Shown here: positions 26,360 through 34,421 of the stretch, piece after piece | Numbering within the stretch: position 1 is the first letter of the stretch | How the letters are laid out: the number at the start of each line of letters is the position of its first letter | Assembly: GCF_019192735.1 (NCBI RefSeq) | Contig: NZ_JAHTKP010000021.1 | Span: 62,001-126,000 of the forward strand | Length of the DNA: 64,000 nt | Reading direction: 5' to 3' | DNA from: Kitasatospora aureofaciens | Lineage (GTDB): Bacteria > Actinomycetota > Actinomycetes > Streptomycetales > Streptomycetaceae | Notes under the pieces: generated by a model | Database searches by the model: none | Told to the model about the DNA's origin: nothing | What the model saw: only the letters and a program-made list of their open reading frames with translations | Position numbers and translations under genes: made by a program

Positions 26360-27538
26360 ATGGCCATGAACCGGGCGATCGTCATCGGCGGCGGAATCGG
26401 CGGCCTCACCGCCGCCCTCGCCCTGCACCGGCAGGGCATCCCGGTGGCCGTCCACGAACGCGCCACCTCCCTCGATCCCGTCGGCGCCGGCCTCGCCCTC
26501 GCCCCCAACGCCCTGCGCGCCCTCGACCGCCTCGGCATCGGCGGCCACCTCCGCGCCCTTGCCACCCCGCATCCCGCCCTCGGCCTCCGCCGCCCTTCCG
26601 GCCGCTGGCTCGCCCGGACGGACACGGCGGCGGTCGAGCGGTACTTCGGCGACCCCATCGCCGCCGTCGCCCGGGCGGCCGTCATCGACGCGCTCGTCGA
26701 GGCGTTGCCGGCCGGTACCGTGCGCACCGGCTCGGCGGCGGCACTCGTCTCGCCCGGGGATGGCGCGAACCCCGCTGTCGTCTCCACGCCTGACGGCGAG
26801 GTGACCGCCGGACTCGTCGTCGGCGCCGACGGCATCCGCTCCGCCACGCGCGGCCTGCTCTTCCCGCAGCACCCCGGCCTGCGCTACTCGGGCTTCACGA
26901 CGTGGCGCACGATCATCGACTCCCCGGCCCGGCGGCCCGCCGCCGTGGGCGAGGTCTGGGGCCGGGGGCGCCTGGCCGGGATCGTCCCGCTCACCGACGG
27001 CCGGGTCTACGTCTACGGCGCCGCCCTCGCCCCGGCGGGTTCGAGGGCGGCCTCCGAGCACGCGGAACTGCTCCAGCTGTACGGAAGCTGGTGCGCGCCC
27101 GTCCCCGAGCTGCTCAGGCAGGCCGACCCCGCGAAGGTGCTGCGCCACGACGCCTGGGAACTCGCCGACCCCCTGCCCGCCTACCATCACGGACGCGTCG
27201 CCTTGTTGGGGGATGCGGCCCACGCGATGTGCCCCTTCCAGGGCCAGGGGGCCTGCCAGGCCATCGAGGACGCCCTGGTCCTCGCGGCGGGTATCGGTGC
27301 GGGCTCCGACCCGGCCGCCGCTGTCCCCGCCTACACCGCCGCCCGCCTCCCCCGCACCACGCGCATCGTCACCGGCTCCCGCCGCATCGGGGCCCTGGTA
27401 GCCCTCCGCTCCCCCGCCGCCGTCCTGCTGCGCGACGTGGCCCTGACGGTCGGCGGCCTCCTCCCCGACCGCGCCCTGCTGGGCCGCACCGCCCCCACCT
27501 ACAACTGGCAGGCCCCGATGCTCGGTGGCGCAGCCTGA
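26360..27538 (+). CDS. FAD-dependent monooxygenase
   Basis: The 392-residue group A flavoprotein monooxygenase has the dinucleotide loop AIVIGGGIGGLTAALAL at residues 6-22, and the second FAD motif LLGDAAHAMCPFQGQGACQA near residue 284. A DG-type motif sits in VVGADGIRSATRG. It should hydroxylate an aromatic or similar compound with NAD(P)H and O2; the substrate is unknown. Start ATG 26360 follows GAGGAGA. Regulation by the divergent TetR protein is likely. Confidence 0.86.
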   Translation: MAMNRAIVIGGGIGGLTAALALHRQGIPVAVHERATSLDPVGAGLALAPNALRALDRLGIGGHLRALATPHPALGLRRPSGRWLARTDTAAVERYFGDPIAAVARAAVIDALVEALPAGTVRTGSAAALVSPGDGANPAVVSTPDGEVTAGLVVGADGIRSATRGLLFPQHPGLRYSGFTTWRTIIDSPARRPAAVGEVWGRGRLAGIVPLTDGRVYVYGAALAPAGSRAASEHAELLQLYGSWCAPVPELLRQADPAKVLRHDAWELADPLPAYHHGRVALLGDAAHAMCPFQGQGACQAIEDALVLAAGIGAGSDPAAAVPAYTAARLPRTTRIVTGSRRIGALVALRSPAAVLLRDVALTVGGLLPDRALLGRTAPTYNWQAPMLGGAA

Positions 27539-27542
27539 GGCG

Positions 27543-27600
27543 TCCACCAGGTAGCGCACCCGCCCGCCGGCCGTGACCTCGTACTCCCTTCGACAGGTCA
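27543..27600 (-). pseudogene. possible remnant of a small gene
   Basis: On the minus strand this stretch reads CRREYEVTAGGRVRYLVDAS, a β-strand-like segment that recalls small streptomycete proteins of about 80-100 residues, then breaks off against the monooxygenase 3' end. A palindrome and TTGACW promoter-like hexamers lie just upstream. I cannot name the family; the reading is tentative. Confidence 0.25.
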
Positions 27601-27619
27601 GAGAACAACACGGTGAGAG

Positions 27620-27672
27620 TTGACATAGCCCAACGCCACTTCGGAACACGTTCCGAAGTCAATCGACAATCG
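27620..27672. promoter_or_regulatory. 22-bp perfect palindrome with flanking promoter-like hexamers
   Basis: ACTTCGGAAC-AC-GTTCCGAAGT spans 27639-27660. TTGACA lies at 27620-27625 on the plus strand, and TTGACT overlaps the other side on the minus strand. This looks like a TetR-type operator over a promoter, but no intact gene starts from it in either direction. Confidence 0.5.
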
Positions 27673-27763
27673 CCCGTTCGGTACCGGGAGCGTCACGCGG
27701 CGAGATTACGGCACCCCCTTGCCGGGCCCGTCCCGGGGTTCTCGGCGCGACCACCCGGCCCCT

Positions 27764-28222
27764 TCAGAACCCGCTGCCGGCGAAGGTGCCGTGCAGCGGG
27801 TCGGCGCGGTAGCAGGTGGCGCAGCGGAGGCGGGTGTAGATCGCCACCGGGCCCATGATGACGTCCTCGCGGCCGTCCGCCGGGGATTCGGAGGCGGCGG
27901 GCTTGCCGCAGATCAGGCAGGGGCGGGTCGCGCGTTCGGCGATGGAGCAGGCGCGGCAGAGCATGCGCTCCGGGGTCTCGGCGTGGACGACCACGGGTTG
28001 GGGGCCGCCGGCGCAGAGGTGCTTGCAGAAGGTCCAGGTGTCGCTGGCCTCGGCGGCCAGCATCCTGGCGCGGGCCTCCCGCTGCCAGCGGGCTGCCTTC
28101 TGCACCGGGATCGTGACCGGCGCGCCCCAGCCGGAGGCCATGAGCCAGTCGGCGCCCTCGGCGCCGGCGGCGCGCAGCTGGTCGTCGATGGCGATGTCCC
28201 TGGGCGTCCTGTCGTCCTTCAT
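27764..28222 (-). CDS. small protein with cysteine-pair (zinc-type) motifs
   Basis: I do not recognise the function of this 152-residue protein. Its second half has four clustered cysteine motifs: FCKHLC, MLCRAC, CLICGK and CATC. These suggest one or two structural zinc sites. The N-terminal half is charged and probably helical. No signal peptide is seen. It lies in a leftward group with the Nudix-like gene and a 63-residue protein, upstream of the XRE/DUF397 pair. Confidence 0.6.
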   Translation of the reverse strand: MKDDRTPRDIAIDDQLRAAGAEGADWLMASGWGAPVTIPVQKAARWQREARARMLAAEASDTWTFCKHLCAGGPQPVVVHAETPERMLCRACSIAERATRPCLICGKPAASESPADGREDVIMGPVAIYTRLRCATCYRADPLHGTFAGSGF

Positions 28223-28305
28223 CGGCCTTCTCCTCCGGTCCGGTTCTGCCGGGACTAACGCGGCCGGGGATTGGTTGGATACGCGAACTGCCCCGCTCTG
28301 CCGCG

Positions 28306-28746
28306 CTACTCGGGCGGAGCGCCGTCCACGAGCACCGGGAGGATCGAGCCGAAGGTGTAGAACGCGAGCGCGTGGGCGAGGCGGCGGTGGTCGTCGGGCG
28401 CGAGGACGTCAGGGAACACCGATTCGTCCACCCAGTGCACGGCCCGGCGGTGTTGGACGGCCGCCGCGTCGTCGAGGGTGAGGCGGCCGCCCCAGTGGAT
28501 GAAGGTGAAGGGACGACGGGCTGCGGTGTAGTCGGCCACGAGGAGGCAACGGAGGGCGCGGACGAGGCCGGTCGCGGATTCGAGGTGCCGGCGGGCGGCG
28601 AGGTGGGGCGGCTCGCCCTTGCCGGCGGCGCCCCCGGGGAGGGTGAGGGTGGTGCGGTTGGAGGTTTCGACGAGCAGGACCTGGCCGGCGTCGTTGAGGA
28701 CGAGGGACTGGTGGCGGGAGGGGACAGCACGCAGGGAGTTCAGCAA
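28306..28746 (-). CDS. degenerate Nudix-fold protein
   Basis: The 146-residue protein looks like a Nudix hydrolase, with VLLVETSNRTTLTLPGGAA leading into the Nudix box region. In the box the pattern G-x5-E-x7-R-E-U-x-E-E-x-G-U is only partly kept: Arg-Glu is RH and the two metal-binding Glu residues are Ser and Ala (RHLESATGL). Hydrolysis is therefore doubtful. TTG 28746 is chosen because GAAGGAG stands 6 nt before it; the next gene upstream ends 20 nt away. Confidence 0.65.
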   Translation of the reverse strand: MLNSLRAVPSRHQSLVLNDAGQVLLVETSNRTTLTLPGGAAGKGEPPHLAARRHLESATGLVRALRCLLVADYTAARRPFTFIHWGGRLTLDDAAAVQHRRAVHWVDESVFPDVLAPDDHRRLAHALAFYTFGSILPVLVDGAPPE

Positions 28747-28765
28747 CGGGGGCTCCTTCGGGGGG

Positions 28766-28957
28766 TTAGGCCGCGTCGAGCGGCTGGATGTTCTCGGGCT
28801 TGGTGGACCATTCGCAGCCACCGCGCTCGGGCCGGAGGTAGGCGGCGGCGCCGAGGGTGTCCAGGTAGATGCCTTCGAGGGGCCGGCCGTCGGGGTCCTT
28901 GCGGCCGAGGTCGCGGACGACCTCGCCGATTCGGGGCCGATAGGGGGAGTTGGGCAT
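28766..28957 (-). CDS. small conserved actinobacterial protein
   Basis: The 63-residue acidic protein (MPNSPYRPRIGEVVRDLG, then EWSTKPENIQPLDAA) is of a type I have seen beside XRE/DUF397 genes in streptomycetes; function unknown. GGAG lies 8 nt before ATG 28957. It is divergent from the XRE gene, with a near-perfect palindrome between them. Confidence 0.6.
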   Translation of the reverse strand: MPNSPYRPRIGEVVRDLGRKDPDGRPLEGIYLDTLGAAAYLRPERGGCEWSTKPENIQPLDAA

Positions 28958-29040
28958 AGGGGAACTCCAGGGGTATTGCTCTCCGCGCCCGATTACTCAC
29001 GGGGTGTAGCCATAGTGGCCATGTTCTGCCTACGATGACC

Positions 29041-29063
29041 AGAGCCTCAACGTTGACGGCTCT
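29041..29063. promoter_or_regulatory. palindrome upstream of the XRE gene
   Basis: AGAGCCTCAACGTTGACGGCTCT is an almost perfect inverted repeat: AGAGCC/GGCTCT arms around CAACGTTG, offset by one base. Located 25 bp before the presumed XRE start, it is a candidate autoregulatory operator. It is shared with the leftward small-protein gene. Confidence 0.45.
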
Positions 29064-29087
29064 GTCGTGTGAAAGGTCTCAGTCGCC

Positions 29088-29918
29088 ATAAGCGATCAGG
29101 AAGTTGACCCGACCTCATCCCCAGCCGCCAGATTCGGATGGGAACTCCGCAGATCACGGCGGGCAAAGGGCTGGTCCCAGGTCGGTCTGTCGAAGCGCAT
29201 GGGGTACTCGAATACGCTCGTGTCGTACGTCGAACGAGCGAAGCGTGCTCCCACAAAGAACTTCGCTGTTAAAGCCGACGCGGTCTTCGAGACCGGGGGC
29301 ACGTTCTACGAGCTATGGCGCCGGTACGCGAAGGCCAGTTTGCTGGAGGGCTTCCCCGAGTTCGCCGACGCCGAGGCGCGATGCCGCCGCCTGCGCACGT
29401 TTGCGCTGACGGTCGTCACGGGACTGTTCCAAGTGCCGGAGTACGCCGAGGCACTGGCGTACGCAGCTTTCCAGCGCGGCGCAATCACGAAGGTCGAGGC
29501 GGAGGAACGAGTGGAGTTCCTGGCCACCCGTCAGCGTCTGCTCAGCCAGAGGAAGCCACCACTGCTCCACGCGGTGTTGGACGAAAGCTGCCTGGTGCGG
29601 CCGGTCGGCGGAAAGGCTGTGATGCTCAAGCAGCTTGACCACATAGCGGAACTGGCCTCCCGGCCGAACATCACCTTCCAGGTGGCGCCGTTCCACCTGG
29701 GCGAGCACCTTCCGTTCGCGCTGCCGGTAACCCTGCTGGACCTCCCGGATGGCTCGGTGGTCGGATACGCCGAATCGCATGCTCGTGGCCACTTGGAGCG
29801 AACCCGCGAGACGGTCGCAGCCTGGGAGAGACAGTACGATCAGCTAGTGGTGGAAGCCCTGCCCAAGGCAGCATCCCTGGCATTGATCCACAAGGCTCGA
29901 AAGGAGCTAACCCCATGA
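29088..29918 (+). CDS. XRE regulator with DUF5753-type C-terminus, non-standard start
   Basis: The protein has an N-terminal helix-turn-helix (SQVGLSKRMGYSNTLVSYVE) followed by the long C-terminal domain seen in streptomycete XRE proteins paired with DUF397 proteins. The first ATG in frame (29199) falls inside the helix-turn-helix and would destroy it. Upstream to the TGA at 29070 there is no ATG, GTG or TTG. An ATA at 29088 is preceded by GAAAGG and gives ISDQEVDPTSSPAARFGWEL, a natural N-terminus. Either ATA is used or the start codon was mutated. The stop overlaps DUF397 (ATGA). Confidence 0.7.
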   Translation: MSDQEVDPTSSPAARFGWELRRSRRAKGWSQVGLSKRMGYSNTLVSYVERAKRAPTKNFAVKADAVFETGGTFYELWRRYAKASLLEGFPEFADAEARCRRLRTFALTVVTGLFQVPEYAEALAYAAFQRGAITKVEAEERVEFLATRQRLLSQRKPPLLHAVLDESCLVRPVGGKAVMLKQLDHIAELASRPNITFQVAPFHLGEHLPFALPVTLLDLPDGSVVGYAESHARGHLERTRETVAAWERQYDQLVVEALPKAASLALIHKARKELTP

Positions 29919-30121
29919 ACTCCGACCTGTCCGGCGCGTCTTGGATCAAGTCGTCGTACTCCACCAACGGCGGTGAGTGCGTGGAGATCTCCCGCAGCTT
30001 CCCGGGCACCATCCCCGTCCGCGACTCCAAGGACCCCGAGGGGCCGGCACTCCTCTTCCCCGCCGGGTCCTGGCAGTCCTTCGTCTCCGCCGTCCGCAAC
30101 GGCGAGTTCGGCGCTAGGTAG
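29915..30121 (+). CDS. DUF397-domain protein
   Basis: The 68-residue DUF397 protein has the usual layout: WIKSSYSTNGGECVEIS, then VRDSKDPEGPALLFP, then WQSFVSAVRNGEF. DUF397 proteins act with the adjacent XRE protein in a two-part system related to BldB/WhiJ-type developmental control and considered toxin-antitoxin-like in some cases. Its ATG overlaps the XRE stop by 4 bp, so the two are translationally coupled. Confidence 0.88.
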   Translation: MNSDLSGASWIKSSYSTNGGECVEISRSFPGTIPVRDSKDPEGPALLFPAGSWQSFVSAVRNGEFGAR

Positions 30122-30137
30122 CGCTCCCGATACCGCC

Positions 30138-30713
30138 ATGACCTCCTTCTGGACGGGCGAACGGGTGCGCCTCCGTGCCATCGAACCCGACGACTGGTCC
30201 GCGCTCATGCGCTTCGACGAGGACTCCGAGTACCAGCGGGCGGGCAACGCAGTCTCCCCGCCCCGCTCGGCCGACTGGTACCGCGGCTGGTCGAAGGAGC
30301 AAGCAGCCGCCAAGTCCGACGGCGACACCTTCCAACTCGCCGTCGAAGCGCTCGACACCGGCGAACTCGTCGGACTCGTCGGCTCCTACGAGGCCGACCC
30401 CCGCGCGGGCCGCTTCACCGCCGGCATCACGATCGGCACCGAGTACCAGCGCCAGGGCTACGCGGCCGAAGCGGCCATCCTCCTTCTCCGCTACATGTTC
30501 ACCGAGCGCCGCTTCCACAAGTGCGAGACCCGCGCCTACGCGTACAACGAACCGTCACTCGCCCTCCAACGCCGCCTCGGCTTCGTCGAAGAAGGCCGCC
30601 TCCGCTACCACACGTACCAAGCAGGCCGACACCACGATCTCGTCCTGATGGGCATGCTGGCCGAGGAGTTCACGCACCTGCACCCGGCCACTGACGACAC
30701 CGCACCGAGCTGA
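30138..30713 (+). CDS. GNAT-family N-acetyltransferase
   Basis: The 191-residue acetyltransferase is of the RimJ/RimL-like subclass: VRLRAIEPDDWSALMRFDED at the N-terminus, acetyl-CoA loop TEYQRQGYAAEAAILLLRYM near residue 101, and NEPSLALQRRLGFVEEGRLR near 137. The substrate is unknown (protein N-terminus or small amine). It starts 16 nt after the DUF397 stop and could be co-transcribed. A hairpin follows at 30802. Confidence 0.85.
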   Translation: MTSFWTGERVRLRAIEPDDWSALMRFDEDSEYQRAGNAVSPPRSADWYRGWSKEQAAAKSDGDTFQLAVEALDTGELVGLVGSYEADPRAGRFTAGITIGTEYQRQGYAAEAAILLLRYMFTERRFHKCETRAYAYNEPSLALQRRLGFVEEGRLRYHTYQAGRHHDLVLMGMLAEEFTHLHPATDDTAPS

Positions 30714-30801
30714 CCCCACCGACCGTCACATGCCGCAACAGGTGCTGGAGCATGTCGAAGGCATCGGCCGGACACGGTAGACGCGGCCGGTGACAGCCGT
30801 T

Positions 30802-30834
30802 GCGCGAGAAGTCGGCCCGTCCGACTTCTCGCGC
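30802..30834. terminator. bidirectional terminator between GNAT and MarR genes
   Basis: A 14-bp perfect stem (30802-30815 with 30821-30834) with a 5-nt loop lies between convergent genes. Confidence 0.85.
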
Positions 30835-30853
30835 GTCATACGTCCCAGCCGCC

Positions 30854-31378
30854 CTACAACCGCTCGGTGTCACCGTGCGCGACGAGGAGCTTCTTCAGCA
30901 GCGCGTCGAGCTGGACGCGCTCCTCCGGATCGAGGGCGGCGAGGATGCGCTCCTCGTTGCGGACGTGGCCGGGCATGGCCGCATCGATCAGGTCCTTGCC
31001 GGCCGGGGTGAGGCGGACCAGGACGGCGCGACGGTCGTTCGGGCAGGGGTTGCGCTCGACGAGGCCCTTGGCGGAGAGGCGGTCGACGCGGTTGGTGATC
31101 GCGCCGGACGTCACCATCGCGGACTTGAGCAGGGCGCGGGCGTTGAGCTCGTACGGCTCGCCGGACCTGCGGAGCGTCGCCAGGACGTCGAACTCGGAGG
31201 AGTCCAAGCCGTGTTCGGCGAAGTACTCGCGCAGGGCGGTGTCCACGCGGACGTTCAGACGGCGCAGCCGGCCGATCAGGGCGATGGGCTGGCTGTTGAG
31301 CTCGGGGCGGGTCCGGGACCACTGATCGACGATGTCGTCGACGGTGTCGCGCTCGTGCTCCTGCTCCTGCTCCTGCAT
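30854..31378 (-). CDS. MarR-family regulator
   Basis: The 174-residue winged-helix protein of the MarR family has a dimerisation helix near the N-terminus, FDVLATLRRSG and recognition region KSAMVTSGAITNRVDRLSAK, and the wing NPCPNDRRAVLVRLT. ATG 31378 is preceded by a purine-rich GGAAGG. It is divergent from an EamA-type exporter with a 9-bp inverted repeat between the two, a common arrangement in which the regulator represses the exporter until an effector binds. Confidence 0.88.
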   Translation of the reverse strand: MQEQEQEHERDTVDDIVDQWSRTRPELNSQPIALIGRLRRLNVRVDTALREYFAEHGLDSSEFDVLATLRRSGEPYELNARALLKSAMVTSGAITNRVDRLSAKGLVERNPCPNDRRAVLVRLTPAGKDLIDAAMPGHVRNEERILAALDPEERVQLDALLKKLLVAHGDTERL

Positions 31379-31431
31379 GGCCTTCCGCCTTCCCACAGCC
31401 TGGATGGGGACCGCATGTAGCTTAACGGCTT

Positions 31432-31510
31432 TATCTTAACCTTCACATACTTGACGTTCGCACGTCCTGGGCGTAGAACTTATCTCAACGTTCAGATAAT
31501 CAACGTTGAG
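31432..31510. promoter_or_regulatory. MarR operator region
   Basis: TATCTTAACCTTCA at 31432-31445 and TATCTCAACGTTCA at 31481-31494 are near copies. The second forms a perfect inverted repeat CTCAACGTT (31484-31492) with AACGTTGAG (31502-31510). The right arm covers the ribosome site of the EamA gene, so binding would block expression directly. Confidence 0.6.
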
Positions 31511-31518
31511 GGGATGCC

Positions 31519-32436
31519 ATGGACCGGAACCGCATCGGGGTGGCCGCCACCGCGGCCCTGGCCCCGGCCGCCTGGGGCACGACGTACCTGGTCACCACCC
31601 AGCTCCTGCCCGAAGGCCGCCCCCTGCTGCTCGCCGCCCTGCGCGCCGTCCCGGCCGGGCTGCTCCTGCTGCTCCTCGGGCGCAAGCTGCCCAAGGGGCG
31701 CTGGTGGGGGCGCGCCGCCATCCTCGGCATGCTCAACATCGGGTTCTTCTTCCCGCTCGTGTTCGTCGGCGCGTACCGCCTGCCCGGCGGGGTCGCGGCG
31801 ACCATCGGGGCCATCCAGCCGCTCCTCGTCACCGGGCTCTCGATCGGCGTGCTCGGCGTACGGCCCGGGCGGCGGGCCGTCCTCGCCGGACTCGCGGGCG
31901 TCGGCGGCGTCGCGCTCCTCGTGCTCAAGAGCGGGGCGCGGCTGGACGGGATCGGCATCGCCGCAATGGTCACGGCGATCGCGCTGATGGCCATGGGCAC
32001 CGTGCTCACCCGCCGCTGGGGCAGGCCCGAAGGCGCCACCCTGCTCGACCTCACCGCCTGGCAACTCCTCGCCGGCTCGCTCTTCCTCGTCCCGCTCGCG
32101 GCCGTGGTCGAGGGCGCGCCGCCCGCCCTGAGCGCCACCAACCTGGCCGGCTTCGCCTACCTCGGCCTCTTCGGCACCGCCCTCGGGTACGTGCTGTGGT
32201 TCCGCGGCATCGCCCGCCTCGGCGCCGGCCCGGCGTCCTTCCTCGGCCTGATCAACCCGGTCATCGCCACGGTCGGCGGCCTCGTCGTCCTCGACCAGAC
32301 CCTCACCCCGTGGCAGATCCTCGGCCTCGTCATCGCCCTGGCCGCCCTCCTCGCCGGCCAGGCCCCCACCCGCACGCCCACCCCAGCAGACGCGCTGCCA
32401 GCGCCCGCCCGCGAACCAGTCACCGCAAGCCGCTGA
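31519..32436 (+). CDS. EamA-type drug/metabolite exporter
   Basis: The 305-residue integral membrane protein consists of two EamA repeats, about ten helices in all. Typical pieces are AWGTTYLVTTQLLPEG near residue 14 and the second-repeat end LFGTALGYVLWFRGIARLG near residue 218. It probably exports a small metabolite or toxicant; the substrate cannot be told from sequence. It is transcribed away from the MarR gene and closed by a strong terminator. Confidence 0.87.
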   Translation: MDRNRIGVAATAALAPAAWGTTYLVTTQLLPEGRPLLLAALRAVPAGLLLLLLGRKLPKGRWWGRAAILGMLNIGFFFPLVFVGAYRLPGGVAATIGAIQPLLVTGLSIGVLGVRPGRRAVLAGLAGVGGVALLVLKSGARLDGIGIAAMVTAIALMAMGTVLTRRWGRPEGATLLDLTAWQLLAGSLFLVPLAAVVEGAPPALSATNLAGFAYLGLFGTALGYVLWFRGIARLGAGPASFLGLINPVIATVGGLVVLDQTLTPWQILGLVIALAALLAGQAPTRTPTPADALPAPAREPVTASR

Positions 32437-32442
32437 GCCCCC

Positions 32443-32476
32443 TGTGCCCCGCCGAGCACCCGCTCGGCGGGGCACA
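32443..32476 (+). terminator. terminator after the EamA gene
   Basis: A 14-bp perfect stem (32443-32456 with 32463-32476) with loop CACCCG lies 6 nt after the stop codon. Confidence 0.85.
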
Positions 32477-32606
32477 GCACTTTGGCAGCGGGGGCCGGAG
32501 CAGGGCCGGAAAAGGCAACAGGGACAACCGCCGGACGCGGCGGCATGTGCGGCCGGCAGCCGGGTAGACGACTGTCAGCCCGACTCACCCGTTACGGGAG
32601 GAATGG

Positions 32607-33422
32607 ATGGCCCTGATGATCGATTCCGACGGAGTGCGCGCCGCAGTAGCCGCACAGATCGAGGAGTTCGCGCAGGGCGGCGGCGGAGTCGGGGTGCGCA
32701 GCGTCCTGGTGAAAACCCTCGGTGCACCGCAGCTGACCGTCGCGCACCAGGCGGACCGCGTGCTGCCCGCCGCGAGCCTGGCGAAGATGATTCTGGGGGT
32801 CGCCCTCTTCGAGGCCGGCGAGCGCGGCGACCTCGATCTGGACGCGCGGATCCGGGTCGGCGAGCTGTCCACCACGATGTACCCGAGCGTCATGCAGGCC
32901 TTCGACCCCGAAACCACTGTCACGGTCCGGGAGTTGTGCGGCTTCTCGCTGGTGACCAGCGACAATCCGGCGGCCGAGTACATCCGTTCGGTGCTCCAGC
33001 AGGACCGGATCGACGCGGTGATCAAGGAACTTCGACTCAACTCGACCGCCTTTCCGGCCGGCTTCTCCGAACGCGAACTCGGCCCGCTGGGGCGCGTGAA
33101 CACCACCACGGCGCAGGACATGCTGCGACTCGTCGAGCACATCGACCGGACACCGCATCTGGAGCCGCTGCGGCGCTACCTGGTCAACTACCTGCGGAAC
33201 GACCGGATCCCGTCCCGCCTGGACGACGACGTCCCGGTGCGGCACAAGACGGGCAGCCTGCGGGGCGTGGTCAACGACGCCGGCATCGTCCTGCATCCGG
33301 ACGTTCCCATTGCCATGGTCTTTCTGACGGACAGTCAGTCCGATAACGTTCGCACGGCGCGGGAGATCGGGGAGGTCTCCGAACGGATCGTCCGGATCAT
33401 CACGGAGGGGGCGGCGCACTGA
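32607..33422 (+). CDS. class A beta-lactamase-like serine hydrolase without signal peptide
   Basis: The 271-residue protein keeps the class A active-site elements: SLAK (Ser-x-x-Lys near residue 57), SDN near 117, the omega-loop Glu in SERELG, and KTGS near 215. The Asn that follows the omega-loop Glu in classical enzymes is Gly here. There is no signal peptide or lipobox: it starts MALMIDSDGVRAAVAAQIEE, so it should stay in the cytoplasm, where a cell-wall target or excreted drug would be out of reach. An esterase or amidase role on a metabolite is possible. TACGGGAGGAA precedes ATG 32607. Confidence 0.8.
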   Translation: MALMIDSDGVRAAVAAQIEEFAQGGGGVGVRSVLVKTLGAPQLTVAHQADRVLPAASLAKMILGVALFEAGERGDLDLDARIRVGELSTTMYPSVMQAFDPETTVTVRELCGFSLVTSDNPAAEYIRSVLQQDRIDAVIKELRLNSTAFPAGFSERELGPLGRVNTTTAQDMLRLVEHIDRTPHLEPLRRYLVNYLRNDRIPSRLDDDVPVRHKTGSLRGVVNDAGIVLHPDVPIAMVFLTDSQSDNVRTAREIGEVSERIVRIITEGAAH

Positions 33423-33445
33423 CGCCGCCTGCGGGGGGGTGAAGC

Positions 33446-34405
33446 GTGGCTCTGCCTCGGGAACGACAACTGCGCAAGGTCCTGGTCCTGGTCAACGTCC
33501 TCGCGCTGACCACCGGACTGGTCTGCGTCGTGGTCGCCTCACTGCTCACGCACCAGCAGGTGCTCGCAACCGTCCTGAGCCTGATCGGCGGCGCCTTCGT
33601 CTCGGCGGCAGTGGTGACGCTGGCCATCGGATCGCTCACCGTCCGCGAGGCCACCGAGCAGGTCGACAGCGCGGTGCTTCGCGGCATGCAGGATGTCCTC
33701 GGCCCAGTGCGCGACCCACTGTTCGCCGGGGCGTTGTCCGCCTACCGCTACGACTGCATGCTGGCGCCCGCGCCGGCCGGTGACGCCCACCCCGACTACC
33801 TCTACCAGAGCTTCCGGATCTCCTACCGGGTCGACAGCCTCCCCCGGACGGTGAGCATCGTCTGCCTGGCCTCCAACGACGACGCCTGCCTGGACCGCTT
33901 CACCGGGCCCGAGTACCTGCTGCGCTGGATGATCGACGACAACCTGGACCCGGACGACCCGGAGATCTTCACCATCGGCGCCGTCCGCGTGGACAACCGG
34001 GACCTGGAGCGGAAGCCGCCGGTGCACGAGACCGTCGCGGGCGGGAAGGCCCGGATCGACCAGTTCTCGGTGCCGCACGACGCCCAGGTCACGGTGGGCC
34101 ATCTCGTCGAGTTGAGCGTCGTCGCGCGCAAGTTCGTCGGCAACGACCGGCGGGTGCGTGTCCAGGCGCAGGTGTTCCGCCATGTCACGGACGCCGAGTA
34201 CCGGCTCACCATCGACCCGGCGCTGAAGCCCACCCGCCTGGGCGTCAACGCGTCGGAGATCAGCGCGCTCGGGGCCGCCCACGGAGCCAGTGTCCGGACG
34301 ACTTTCCCCGCACCGTTCAACAATCTCGCCGGGCTGGTTCAGCTGCCCTTCCCGCTTCAGCCCGGGAGCGTCATGGCGTTCACCATCGACCGCGACGTGT
34401 CCTGA
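33446..34405 (+). CDS. membrane protein of unknown function
   Basis: The 319-residue protein has two N-terminal membrane helices (about residues 10-31 and 36-62) and a soluble domain of about 250 residues that I do not recognise. The latter is rich in beta-strand-like segments and ends LQPGSVMAFTIDRDVS. GTG 33446 is preceded by GGGGGGTGAAG. It follows the beta-lactamase-like gene by 23 nt and is probably co-transcribed. It converges with the next gene, with only 16 bp between stops. Confidence 0.65.
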   Translation: MALPRERQLRKVLVLVNVLALTTGLVCVVVASLLTHQQVLATVLSLIGGAFVSAAVVTLAIGSLTVREATEQVDSAVLRGMQDVLGPVRDPLFAGALSAYRYDCMLAPAPAGDAHPDYLYQSFRISYRVDSLPRTVSIVCLASNDDACLDRFTGPEYLLRWMIDDNLDPDDPEIFTIGAVRVDNRDLERKPPVHETVAGGKARIDQFSVPHDAQVTVGHLVELSVVARKFVGNDRRVRVQAQVFRHVTDAEYRLTIDPALKPTRLGVNASEISALGAAHGASVRTTFPAPFNNLAGLVQLPFPLQPGSVMAFTIDRDVS

Positions 34406-34421
34406 GCCGCCGCGCCTCGGG

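Noticed and set aside
27639-27660. LexA/SOS box
   Set aside because: The palindrome has GAAC-N2-GTTC, whereas the actinobacterial SOS box needs GAAC-N4-GTTC.
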